From the NCBI GenBank assembly GCA_013397795.1, contig VZTJ01003848.1, positions 1,459,255 to 1,523,254 on the forward strand: DNA of 64,000 bases. The letters are read 5' to 3'. Source of the stretch: Orthonyx spaldingii (lineage: Eukaryota; Chordata; Aves; Passeriformes; Orthonychidae). A model generated the notes under the pieces. That model searched no databases and was not told the origin of the DNA. It saw only the letters and a program-made list of their open reading frames with translations. Both the position numbers and the translations under genes were made by a program. Below, in pieces: positions 1 through 11,960 of this stretch (positions are counted from its first letter, which is position 1; each line of letters starts with the position of its first letter).

Positions 1-82
1 TTTCACTAAGAGTTTTTTGAACCACTCATCTTTTGGCTTTGGGAACTTTACTTCCATCATATCAAGGCTTGGTTTGTAAAGA

Positions 83-101
83 AGATGAGATGAGATGAGA
101 T
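83..101. repeat. (AGATG)n short tandem repeat
   Basis: Almost four perfect copies of the pentamer AGATG are read directly from the sequence. It is short and of no evident function. Confidence 0.85.
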
Positions 102-2910
102 CAAAGGAAATTCTCTCTCCTTACGTCTGTACTCTTGAACTAACACTCCACAGCAGGTGAGGGTGCATTTGCCCCTGCCCTATGCTACCTGGAGATGTTA
201 TGAAACCATCCTGTATCTTTTAAATGTTTTATCACTGCTTAGAACAGTGCTGGGTCTTGTGTTTCAGCATGTTTATTTTCTGTGGGAACAGTGATCTGAT
301 TGCAGTGCACATGTGTGGGTGGGTAGATTATAAATTACAGACTCTGAGCTCAGGTGCACAACTTGGGAGTGACTTTTAAATAGTTGCATGATTAACAAAC
401 CCTTCTCATTTGTGGAGTGGAAAGCAACTTCTGTCTCAAAGATCACTGCTTTACTTCAGGAATTATACCCCATGGAGCCTGCATGACTTGATGCTGGAGG
501 GAAAATATTTGTTGTGTTATGAATGCGAAGCCAGCTAACTAGTGAACTATGGGATGATTTATAGTCAACAGAGTTTGAGAGTAGGAAGAGGGGGAGCTTT
601 TCAGGAAACATGTTCATAATTTTGGAGGGAGGTGGCATGTAAGAATGAGACAGCCTTTTATGGATGGAGGGGTTTAAGAAGGTCTTGCTGCCAGTTCCTT
701 CTGGTAGTCCCTTATCTGGAAGCTGTCCTTAGCTGAGCAGCATGTTTGTCTTTGACAAATGCTCTTCTTCGTTCAGTGCAAAGCCAGTGATGTTGTTTTG
801 AGCAGCCAGGAGCAGTGGATGCAGAGTGTTCATGTGATTATACAGGGTGGCACAGCTAGCTGCCCTGGAAGGCCAGCAGTGAAGAGCCAGGAATCAGGTT
901 GGATTCAGGGGAATTATATGACCTCACTCTTGGCTACCCTAAGATAGGTACTGCAGTTTTTATGGAGATGGGTGCCATATAAATATCTAGATAGATTAAC
1001 GATCTAATGGAGGCTTTTTTGTCATTATGACATCTTGAAACTCACTACCACTGTTAGTCCATCTGTGTATGGATTGCAGACTCAGGCCAAGAAATACTTA
1101 AGCAGATGCTTAACTTTAATTTTAGAAGCAGGCCCATTGATTTCAAGGAGAATACTTGCATTTTTTTTTTTATTTAGCCATGTGTTTAATGCTTTCCTAA
1201 ACATAGACCTAATCCGGTAGTTTCCATAAAAAACAATACCCAGCATACCTCAAAATAAAAGGCTAGGAAAAAAAAAGTGGAATGGTTTTAGTACTACAAA
1301 AAACAGAGCAGAATTCTGACAAATTTTCCTTTTTAAGAGATCTCACAATTTTACTGCATAATCCAACTGGATTGTTCAGACAAAAGAAATACAGTCAAAT
1401 TCCAAGTATCAGTCTAGAGCATGTGCACCTGATTCTGGAAATCTTCTGTTTGTAGAACTTTAGTTGATTTTCACAGGCAATGTGTGTGCTGCCTCCTCAC
1501 AAAATGGAACAAAATATTTATTAGCAGTAGGAAATAGAACATTTATTTTTATATGTGGCTTTCCACTGGCAGTGTTCATGGAGAAGGCACACACGGTATG
1601 TACTTCTTAAAAGTCTTCTTTTGATACTATTTGCTAGATCTCATTCATTTTAGAGTTGAAAAAATAAACAAATGAAGTGACCAAAACAAACTGGACTGAG
1701 TTTAAAGGGTCAGTACCTCAGAATAAATATGACCTCAAATGCAGAAATGGTAGAAAAATACTTGCATATGGGAGTTTGCCAGTGTTAGTATTGCCAGAGG
1801 TGTTTTTCATGCAAAAGTAGATCTATCCAGGTAAATATCTTGATATAAATCCAAAGAGTGCAGTGTTGACCTGAGAAATTGCAAGTTTAAAGGAAAATGA
1901 TTGGAAGGTAAATAGGATCAGGATAAAACTGACTCATGGCTAAACTCATACATTGTGAAGAGCAAAAATATAGACAAGGGCAAACTAATTGATTATCAAA
2001 AATGATATACAAAAGATTTCAGTCTGATTCTAGCAAATTATAGTCAATAACAGAAAAGTTCTATAGGATTTTAAGGCCATATTTTATATTCACAGTACAC
2101 AGTACTCTAAAAGAAAAGCATTATTTGTATATGCATAAAAATCTCTGTATGTCTTATACCCACATACCCCTAAAGAAAAAGAAACCACATTGGTTTAAAG
2201 AAGTAATATATTCATTGCTTTCATTAGTTTAAATTTTCCTTGGCTAAACAATATGTTTGAAGACGCTGGCAAAGTCTTATGTAGACAATAATTCTTCCTT
2301 ATTTCATATAATTTTTATGAGAGACACAAAGTCACAACAGTTAGGGAAGAAGTTATATCTTAGTCCAACGTACAGGGCTTGAGAAGAGCTCAGTCAGCAA
2401 AAAGTTAAAAGGAACAAGAACTGTTGCTGACAACAAGTTTATGGTACTGGCTTCTCTGCTAGAGGTGTCATTGGACAGACTTTTAGGTTGTTCATAATTT
2501 TCTTATAAAATGTTTTCAGTACAGAAATATAGGAATTTTTGAAATATTTTTTTTCAGTGTAGCACACTGTCTATAGTACTCTGAAGCTGGAAATAGCTTC
2601 TCATAGTTTTCAGCTGAAAAAAATATTTTTATCATATTAGAATTAAAATATTCACAGTGCAACTACCAAAAAAACTATTTCCAGGTCAGATATTGCAGTT
2701 TTAGATTAGGTAAAGATGCATGTGTTTAGGTGACCAATTTTTAAAATAGCACAATTTCTGCCAAATTATAGTTTTGATTTGCACAGTTTTCAAATATGAC
2801 AAACACTGCTACATGATTGGAGGATATATTCTAGTTCCTGTACAACACCCAAACAGCTGGAGTGGGGTTTGCTTTCCCTGGTTTTCAACTGGTTGTATCT
2901 GCACCTGATC

Positions 2911-2945
2911 TTTTTGTTTGTTTGTTTGTTTGTTTTGTTTGTTTT
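2911..2945. repeat. (TTTG)n microsatellite
   Basis: Tandem TTTG units, with one longer T run interrupting them, are seen directly. A likely origin is a mutated poly-T or simple-repeat expansion. It lies inside a short spurious open frame. Confidence 0.9.
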
Positions 2946-3599
2946 CAAATTCCACTCTGATCTGCAGAAATTCAGTAAGCACAGTCAGTGGATCCTCACA
3001 GATCATCCATTGCACCCCAGGAAAAACACAGGGTTGGAGTGTACCAGTTTTTATTCTAGATTTTATTTGCCACAGAGATTAGAGTTCCTAAAACAATGAG
3101 GGATCACCTTAGATGTAGACATCTTTGTTGTACATACCTCAGCTTGGGTGAAAAATATACCCTCACAACCTGGTTAAAGGTGACCTTGCACTAAGACAAG
3201 GAAGACTGGTGTGACACTTGAGGTCCTTTCCAGATTAATTTTATCCTTTCAAAGAGAAACTTTCAGGTAAAAACTCCCACCAGAAATAAAGTTAGAAGAA
3301 TGTTGTAGAGTTTGAGCTCCAGGAACAAAGTGTTTTTCAAAAAATTCTCAGTTAAAAATGTGAAGCCAACACACCTGGAGTTCTCGGAAGTGCTTGAATT
3401 TTTCAGTTATATTGTTGAACGAGCCCTTAATCTTGAGTTTTTACCATTTGGCACTAGTAGTGTTGATATCCCTCATGTTAAGGATTTAAAACTTGGCATA
3501 TAGCTGTGGCACATGAGAAAATGAAAAAAATGGGTATGGGAGGCCCAGACAAGGACCCAAGGGATGAGTGCCAGTGGTCTTCTCTTTGGAAAGCAAAAG

Positions 3600-3676
3600 A
3601 GAATCATAAAATCATAGAATATCCTGAGTTGGAAGGGGCCCGCAAGGATCATTGCAACCAGTGTGCAACTGGGGAG
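3600..3676 (-). mobile_element. CR1 LINE 3' end fragment
   Basis: The plus strand reads 'atcataaaatcatagaat' and then 'gagttggaaggggcccgcaaggatc'-like sequence. This is the reverse complement of the avian CR1 3' terminus: octamer tail followed by the conserved 'ccttccaac' core. Only the last ~75 bp are present, so this is a heavily 5'-truncated copy, as is typical for CR1. The octamer tail lies at the low-coordinate side, which fixes the orientation as minus. Confidence 0.8.
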
Positions 3677-3873
3677 CAACAGCTCCTCTTCTTCGTTTCA
3701 GAATGAAGGTGATGGCAGCTGCTGAGCTCTGCTGTTGAGGTTTCTGGTGCGGAAATGTTTTAGCAATGGTATTATCCCCAGGGTGGGAGGGTGTCTTCTG
3801 ATCATGCAGTCAGAAAGCTGGTGCCGTTGCTCTCCAGTGCACTTGAGGACTAAGGTGTGTCTTCCTTTGCCTT

Positions 3874-4103
3874 TTAGGATTTGAAGAGAGGACTCATATA
3901 TTTTCCATCTAAACAGCCACTGAAGTGCCAACTGCTCTTTTGCTTCTCACTCAGATGCCTAGGACACCGCATAAAAATAGATAATTCACTGGGCTTGTCT
4001 GGCTTTAGCACAGTAATTTTCCATTTGAAAATGTCAAGAGATTCCTTAGCATCAGTAGGAACAACCTTGTCAAAATAGGTACAAATCAGAACGCTGGAAA
4101 GGC
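3874..4103 (-). other. unrecognised exon-like open frame
   Basis: On the minus strand a pyrimidine tract ending in 'tttttctatcag' precedes an open frame of about 76 codons. It ends in a stop at 3874-3876 (complement). The frame extends further upstream to about 4224 without a stop. The translation is rich in Lys, Asp, Pro and Ser, for example a stretch FKWKITVLKPDKPSELSIF, which looks less random than neighbouring frames. I recognise no domain. The opposite strand is also open over almost the same interval (3878-4075), with its own 'ccttttag' acceptor and a GT after its stop. It could be a terminal exon, a decayed pseudogene or chance. No polyadenylation signal was identified just downstream. 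Confidence 0.15.
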
Positions 4104-4239
4104 CTGATAGAAAAATGAAGGTCCCATCTTTCCTTATGTCATTAATTGAATGAACATTTTTTTCTCTCTTTCTGAAGCCCAAGTAAGCACTAATCATGTT
4201 ACAAACTGCCCAGGAACAGTACATGCAAACTGGACTCCT

Positions 4240-5370
4240 AGAAAATGACCAAAATTTTTCAAGGAGAGAGTGGGGAAATTGCAGCAGTATAGGAGAGGGA
4301 TGGCAGGTTGGATTTGGAGATAGAGGATCTTAGAAAAAAAGGAGAACATTATCCAAGGTCTCTTGGGGATTCACATAGAAGGGAATGAGGAGCAGAGGGT
4401 TTGCACAACTGTGCTGCATGAGGTAAAGTCCATCTGGAGAAGAGACTGTAAGGGGAATACAGGATAGAAACTAAGCAGAAACATGAAAGTGGAAATAGGA
4501 GACAACTCTGAGAGGAGTCAGGAGCCTTACCATGTCTAGTTGGAGCAGGTGTAGCATGAGGAACACAAAAAAACCCTCTCACCTGGAGTCAAAATGGGCA
4601 TTAGGGAGAGCAGGAGACAGTGGAATAGGTAAGAACACATGTGGGAAATCTGCGTGGCAATGAGGGAGTGAGTGAGGCCCATGTGGGGTAGAGGCGTGGG
4701 GTGGGAGATTGGAAAAGGCATTTCTGATACAGCAGAAAAGGGCTTGCAGGAGTCCCAGGAGGCAGTGTGGTGAACTTGGACAAGAGCATTACAGAATCAC
4801 AGTGTGACACATGGAACACCAGTGATTCTGATGAAAAGGCTACAGCTGGACAAGCTGCTTCAGGTCCAGGAGAGCTGCACAGCCAGTGTCCATACTCCAT
4901 CACACTCTGCCTTGCATCCAGACCTGGTGGAACCTGCACACACCAACTGAACCCACGTTCCTTGCATGGAGAAAACATTGCAGCTGCAAAAAGATGACTG
5001 AATGGAAGCCCAGGGTAGTGAGGGTACATGAGGACAAGCAGAGTTCACTGAAGGAGAGCAACTCTCAGTGCATGGGCACCATTATGTAGCAGGAGGAACA
5101 GCCAGGAGAATGAGCGAGGTGGAGGAGGCTGAGTATTTCTTCAAAGGTGTTGGCTGCAAGGCATGGGAGGAGAGCCAGTGAAAGAAGTGGGAGAAAAAGG
5201 AGCAAGGCTAAGAACTTGGCATGAAGGGAGGGAAAGCTTGAGGGGAGATTTTTGTGCTGTTAGGGATTCTCTGATAATAAATCAGATTCTTTTTAAAAAA
5301 GGGCAAAGAATTTTTGAGAAGAAGACCAGCAGTGCAAGTTGCAGAAGAAAGAAAAGTCTCATAGAGTGTG
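4240..5370. other. purine-rich strand-asymmetric tract
   Basis: The plus strand is dominated by A and G over about 1.1 kb, with many 'ggag', 'gagag' and 'ggaa' words. As a result the minus strand has long pyrimidine-coded open frames (142 codons at 4601-5029) rich in Ser, Pro, Leu and Cys. These frames look compositional, not coding. I do not recognise the sequence as a known element. It could be a degraded repeat or a simple compositional domain. Confidence 0.4.
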
Positions 5371-8300
5371 GGCCCCACAGTGTGCTCAGAAAAATAAGCT
5401 GTGTTACAGTGCTTGTGCTTGCCACTGCAGCTGCTGCAGGCCAGTGAGGAACAGTCCCTGCTGCCACTTCTTCTTTCTGTGGTCAGCAGTGGCTCAGATC
5501 AGAGAATATTCTTCGTTCAAAGTTCACAGACAGCATTACTCACGACTTTCTATCATCCTCCTGTCTCTGAGTGTAAGAAGGACAAAGGAAATTTATCCTT
5601 TCAGTTTTCCATAGTGTTTCTTAGCAAAATATTTTTTGCAGCATCAAGGTTTTCTGTAAAGAAGCTTGGTTTAAATTTTGAATTAGAGTAACTGTAGAAG
5701 CAGAAAGAGGAGAAATACAGGAAAGCTGAGCAACTGCAATCAGCAGGGAAGCTTCCTTTCCTATAATATTTTCTCTTCAAAAGAGAAAACAGCCACAAAA
5801 ATGCAAGAAAATATGTCTTAACATTTTTAATGACCAGAACATTCTTCAATGATGAGTCATATTTCTGAGAAAACCTGAATTAGGATATGATGAAACTTTG
5901 ATGCAATTTATGGAATTGGTGGAAAACTGTGAAGTAGGACTAGTCATTACTGGGCAACAGATTTCTTGATTGAAAAACATATTAGCTCAGTAAAGGATTC
6001 ATTGAAATTTCTGCATATCCTGTTGACAGAGAAAAAGAGATTTTGGCCCCGATACAGAGAAGGAAAAAAAAAAGATGGAAATATCAACTAGACCTTAGTT
6101 TTAATAAACTCTAAAAATGTAAACTTAAAGTAAACCAAAGTGACTAATCTAAGATGGTTCTGCAGAGTCCCTGTGCAGTGGACAGGTAGAGAAGCACCTT
6201 GAAAGGGCTGTTTGTCCCTTTCTTTTCACTGCTTGTGTGAATGCAAGAAAGAGTTTCTCTGGACTGACCCAGGAGCCTGGGCAATAGTGCAGCCTCGTGG
6301 GTAGTCATGCACTTGAACTCATCTGGCTTCATTCTGTCCTTCCATTCAATTCAGTTGTACCACATTCATTATTTAAATAATAAATATTTTCTGAAGATTC
6401 TTCGTTTCTTGTAGTATCATCTGCACAAGATTTCTAATGGATTCTGGAAAAGCAAACTCTCCTCTCCATGCCTTTAACTGACTAAACATGCTACTGCCTT
6501 CAGTGCCATTTTAGATTCTTTTCCAAAACAAAAAATAAACCCCCAAAAACTTTCTAAGTCAGCATTGTCTAAACATTTATTCTTGGCCTCACTGAGTCAA
6601 AATCTCTATACAGGAGGGCATTGTGCCCCTGTGTGCTCCCACACAGCTGCAGCAGTCAGAGAAGATTAACTAAACTCTTCAGCCCACCAGGTCTATTGCT
6701 AGTAAAGTGGAAGAAACAACCTCTCTTTGCTGATGAGCAAAAAGCTTCTAATCTGTTGCACAAAGAAGAAAGGTCGGTTTTTTTCCCAAATGTACCTCGA
6801 ACTCATACGAACTCACACGTCTCCGTGGGAAGTAGGTGCACAGATAAAGCAAGGGAAGTGCAGTGGCTGCTGAATGAGGTGTGTTGTTAAGTGCAAAGGA
6901 TCCAGCAGCAGCTTTTTTTTGTAGCTTTGTGTGGTTGTTGTGCAACTTCAGAATGATTCTTCCATCTTAAAGTGAGAAAGTGCTTTTCAGGTTGTTTTCA
7001 TGGGCTAAATAAAGGGTAACTTGGAAAAATAAGTCTTTTATCACAGAAAAAATATTATACCTAGAAGTAAGTTTCCTCACTGATATTTCTTTCCTGAAAT
7101 CTTTTTTTGACTTGTTATGAAGGATTTACTAAAAAGAAATCAGCTGTGGTGCACAGTGGCTGATCAGCAGGGTTCTCTCTGGGATCCAGAGCTGATGTGA
7201 CTGAGATTACAAGTAGAATGAGAATTTGGTATATTGTTGCTATTACCTTCTGAGAGTATATCAGCTGCAAGAAAACAATGCAGTGCCTGTTGGCATGTAG
7301 GTGTGAATAAGGAGTAGGATGGAGAAAACAAAACTTTGAATTTTGTATCTGTGTGCTTTAGGTAGATGTGGTATCTCCAAGGGACTGTTTCTGCTGTTGT
7401 TCTGATTTGTATTGGACATGCTAATTAGCACTGAGAATGTTTTCATTCATTAAGTCTTTTCACCATGAAAAGCTTAATTGATTTAAAATACCCAGGTGAA
7501 AATCAAAGTCTGTTCTGCTTAATTCCTAGGATTGATAGACACTAAATAATAAATACCTTGTATACCTCTCCTCTCCTGTATTAGTCTACAACCCTGGTCT
7601 GCAGGTGAGGGATACAGCTAGCATATGATCTCTTCACAGTTATGTGGAAAGGCTGCAGAAAATGGTCATATTCTTAAAAGCAGGATTCTGCACTTACTTG
7701 TTATAGAACAACCTAGTCAGGGCTAAACAATAAACTATATCACTCAGTTGTCTCTAGCAGCATTTTCCATGTGTTGCCATACTCAGGTAAGACTATTCCT
7801 TGGGGACAGCTATGCCCTGTTTTATCAGTAGCAGACATGTGCGAATACATGGTCCCTCAAGCCAAACTATCAGGCAAGAAAAATATCTGGCAATTCAGGG
7901 AGGAGCATAGAAAAGGAAGAGGACTGTAGAAAAGATAAAGTAAGAGAAAATACTTTATTTCTTCAAGGCATATTATCTTGACCTGGGAAAATGATGCCAT
8001 TGTCTATATAAAGACAATTGCAACATGAAATTTCCTGCTTGTGAGCATTTATCTTTACCTTTGGGGACCGCTTTAGGAAGCAAGAGATTTATGGCAGCTG
8101 TAGGGCTTCTATTTCTGTCCCTCTGGCTTGGGGACCCATACCCTTCCACACAGATTTTACAGTGCCTTTACAAGACTTGATCTTTGAAATAAGAAGCCAG
8201 GTTTCTTAAGCTGTCTAAAAGCACGCCTCTTTGTTTCCTGTGTGCAGTTTTTCAACTCTGTTTCTCAGTCCTTCAGCAGAGATAGCCAACATCTGCTGCT

Positions 8301-11299
8301 GCCTGCTCCTGTTTCACCTGCTACCTTTTCAGCCAGCTATTACTCTCTTCTCACTCTGCTGTCACAGAACAGGGTTACAGAGGCACGTTTTGGAACGAGG
8401 TATCTTCACTGATCAAGGAGAGGCTCTCAGTACATTGGTGCAGTCACCATCCAGAGTTACAGAAGTGCTGTGATGGATTATTCATCTGGAGAAATGGGAA
8501 TGAACACCATATCTTCTCCATGGACCACCCTTCCTGAAGTGACAAAGGCCTTTTAGCAAAGCAGACCCTCACTTTGGGCAGGCAGCCGTGATCTCTGCTA
8601 CAATCACTCTAAGAGCTGTCTTTTCCCTGTGTGCAATCTCTCACCAAATAACATATGCAAAGAATACAATCTGGATTCCATCTGTCTCTCAGCTGTCTCT
8701 GTAACACTCTTCCAGCTTTTGGACTACCATGGCACTTTGTAAAGTGGGTTTTTTATTATGCACCCCTTGCATTCACTGGAAACTAGGCTGAACCTACAGC
8801 CTTACAGCAAAAGGCAGCTTGTCCTCTTTACCAGGACCCTGAGTTGCATCCAAAGTAAGAAGTGAAGGTGGGGGAAAAGCACCGTCCACCCTGGACATTT
8901 TTGCCGGTCAGCTCATAGGCTTCTGCTGAAGGAAACCCAGCGTGCTGCCACTCGTTAATACAGTGGCAACAGTTTACTGCTGTGGGAGTGCCCGAAAAAT
9001 GCTTCCTGTCTCCCATGGCAACCTCGAGCTTTCATGGAACAAATTGTGAGCAAATCCTGCTACACTTATTCACGCTCTATGTGATTTACCTCTCACGCCT
9101 GCTGCAAAACCAACAGCAGAGAAACAGCAGTGGAGCGCACGGGCTCTGACTGATGCACGCTTTTATCTCCCCAGTTGTTATTCTGTTGTTGCCTGTTCCT
9201 AGCAGTTGACTTTGTGTGTTGATATCGTGTATAAATCTCTAGTTCCATTCAAGGGTGGAAGTTGTAGAGCAAGCACTAACTGGAAAAGAATTGGTGACTC
9301 ATAAGCCTAAACATCCTTCATCTTTAGCGGGAATAAATATTGATGCTAGAGAGATTTAAATTTAATAATGGTTAAAAACTGCAGTATGTTGATGGGGAAA
9401 GTCAGTTCCTTGTGCACCCGTGACTCCTATTGACTTTGGAGGTAGTTGCAGGGGTGCAACAGAGGTTGGTTTTAAAATTTCTGAATTGTATTCTGTATTC
9501 CCAGGGATTTCCGGGCAAGGGAAAAATGAGGAAGAGAATTACCTTTGGAATTTTCATTTCATTCTTTTGAAGTAACTAACAAAGGGAAATATTTTTCTAT
9601 GGTGATACACTTTCCTTTTCATGAAGTTAAGATAGCCAGGCTGACATAATTTTCTGTTGATTTTTATCAACAAAATTTTTTTACCATATAAAAAGAAGAA
9701 AGGGTTGATAACTGGACATTGGTCAGTGGCATGCTGGGTCAAATTCCACACAGGCATACATGCATCCTGACCAAAACCTATGCACTTTAGCAATGGGAGG
9801 CATTAATATTTGCCTTTGTTTGTGTAGAGCAAGCCTAAGGTTGGTGAAGGACAACCAAAGACCAGTGCAGCTCCCCAGCTCATCTGGGATCCTGTTTCCG
9901 CACTCATGCCTGTCCCTGTTGTGATGCAATCTGGCAGCTCTCACATGTCCTTGCAACAAGGATGTACTACTTTAAGCTTTCTTCAAGAAAGGAAGGAAAA
10001 CCTCAAATGATTAACTCACACTTGCAAAGGAAGATGGAAAATATAATTTTCAAATGCCTGATTTGTTTTATAAATTGCGAAGGCGTTTGTGCTTTTCAAA
10101 AGGAAATCCTTCAAATCCCTGTTGTTCAAACCATGGGGTCCAGTTCTTAGGGGGAAAAGGTCCCAGAAGCTCTATAAGTTATGCTTAAAAGTTGTGACAT
10201 TTGTATTCAAATTGAAGTAGCCATTGGGAGAAAACTCATTAAGAATGAGTAGAATATTTCTGAAAACATCAACTAGAGGATGCAGTTTGATCCTGAATTA
10301 ACTGGTGAATTAAAGAATATGCAAAAATTGTATAAACTCCATGCATTAAAAAGAGGTGTGTCAAAGCCAAAGGACTACTTGCAGGAGGGCTCACCAGTGG
10401 AGCAGTAGGCAGTGAGTCAGCTCATTTGCAGAGCTGGACAGCTTTTGCTCCCAGTCCTGTGTCCCACCACTACCAAATGTATTTTGTCTCATCCTTAAGT
10501 CTTTCAGCAAAGAGTTGAACTGCTTCTAGCATTGATTTGAAGGCCAAATGAGTTCTAATGTTATGCAAATAATAATAAAAGCCATAATAATTGACATTTA
10601 ACTTTCATCTTATTATTAGTCACTAACAAAACCCTACCATCTCCCCTAAATCCTACATAAACAATCCAGTCCAGCCTTGAAACATAAACATCCACTGACA
10701 GATGAAGCAGATTTCATTAGCCATTTCCTATATGATAAATATCCTGGTGTTATTAATGTCCTGCTAAGTAAACATTGACAGTGTTAAAATGAATACTTAA
10801 AAAAAATCATTAGACAGTACTATATTAACATGAGTGGCAATACAGTTCATCCATCATAATCAAATACTTTCCTGTGGTCAAAATCATCCTGAGATGAATA
10901 CATATGCTGAATTTTTTCCTCACTTTAATATCAATCTTCACATTATTGTGTCTGCCTAAGTATTTTTTGGTATTCAAAATAGAAAGGAAAGACATGAATC
11001 TTCTTTTTGCTTAGTTTTTCAACTAAGTACAATCTATGTAACAGACTATAAGTATTGCCTGCCCTGAGTAGCATAAAGTTTATATAAGACAGACAAACAG
11101 TATTGGCAAATCCTAAAAATAAATTAATGACTTTAAAAAAAATTTTTTCATGAATTGTAGCTTGGATATCATTATTTATACAATTCTACCATATTAAGCC
11201 TCTTTAAATCCCTGAAGTCAGACTACCCTGACTTCAACACATGCTTACGTCTCCTGTCTGGAAAAGCTTTCCTAGAAAGCCCCTTATTGTTTTTGTCAT
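5371..11299. other. unannotated AT-rich stretch
   Basis: I found no recognisable gene, RNA gene or transposable element over about 6 kb. Open frames are at most about 90 codons and show no family resemblance. Polypyrimidine-AG acceptors occur occasionally but without matching open frames and donors. Confidence 0.55.
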
Positions 11300-11757
11300 C
11301 ATTTACATGATGGAGTGTGTCCAGAGAACGGTGATGAAGCTGGTGAAGGATCTGGGGCACAAGTCTGGAATGGCTGAGGGAGCTGGGGGTGTTTAGCCTG
11401 GAGAAAAGGAGGCTCAGGAGGGACCTCATTTCTCTCTACAACTGAAAGGAGGCTGTAGCCAGATGGGGGTCAGCCTCTTCTAAGTAACAAGTGACAGGAC
11501 TTACAGCCTCAAGTTGCATCTGGAGTTTGGGCTGGATATCAGGCAAAATTTTTTCACTGAAAGGGTTATTAAGCATTGGAACAGGTTGCCCAGGGAAGTG
11601 ATTGAATCACTATCCTTGGAAGTGTTCAAAAGCATATAAGTGTGGCACCTGGGGACATGGTTTAGTGGTGGATGTGGCAGTGCTGGGTTAATGGTTGGAC
11701 TCAAGGACCTCAGACATATTTTCCAACCTTAATGATTGTATGATTCTCTGATTCTAC
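11300..11757 (+). mobile_element. CR1 LINE 3' fragment
   Basis: The sequence shows the successive landmarks of the avian CR1 3' end in sense orientation. First comes 'gtgtccagagaacggtgatgaag', then 'gtttagcctggagaaaagga' and 'cattggaacaggttgccca'. It ends with 'ttccaaccttaatgattg' and an octamer tail near 11740-11757. The copy is 5'-truncated, starting in the C-terminal part of the ORF2 region, and has many substitutions and small indels, so it is not active. It is directly followed by a small CpG-dense patch. Confidence 0.92.
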
Positions 11758-11857
11758 GTGATTTACCCATCCCTAAATATTTCACAGAAAGAGAACTTAC
11801 ATTGTGTTCTGATGGGGGTGTGTTACAGAACTTGTAAGTCCAGTGGTGAGGTGGGTG

Positions 11858-11912
11858 GAGCACTACGGGGAGCGCAGAGAGGCGCGAGCAGCGAGCGATG
11901 CCATGTGCGACT
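11858..11912. other. small CpG-dense patch
   Basis: Seven CpG dinucleotides fall within about 52 bp ('tacggggagcgcagagaggc' and on), in a window where CpG is otherwise rare. The patch follows the 3' end of a CR1 by about 100 bp. It is too short for a conventional CpG island. It could be a recently inserted GC-rich repeat remnant or a small regulatory element. Both strands are open across it (83 codons plus, 92 codons minus), which fits low stop frequency in GC-rich DNA and does not by itself suggest coding. Confidence 0.45.
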
Positions 11913-11960
11913 CCATAGCTCCTCTGGCCAGGCTGTCTGATGTTCCTCTTTCCCCAGCCT

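Larger units (their letters stand above)
1..3599. other. AT-rich non-coding stretch
   Basis: No gene, RNA gene or recognisable mobile element is visible. All open frames are short and look random. The stretch contains a (AGATG)n pentamer run near its start and a TTTG microsatellite near 2.9 kb, listed separately. It is probably intronic or intergenic DNA. Confidence 0.6.

Noticed and set aside
4601..5029. 142-codon minus-strand open frame
   Set aside because: It lies antisense to a purine-rich tract. The peptide is Ser/Pro/Leu/Cys-rich with no motif, which is expected from pyrimidine-rich composition.
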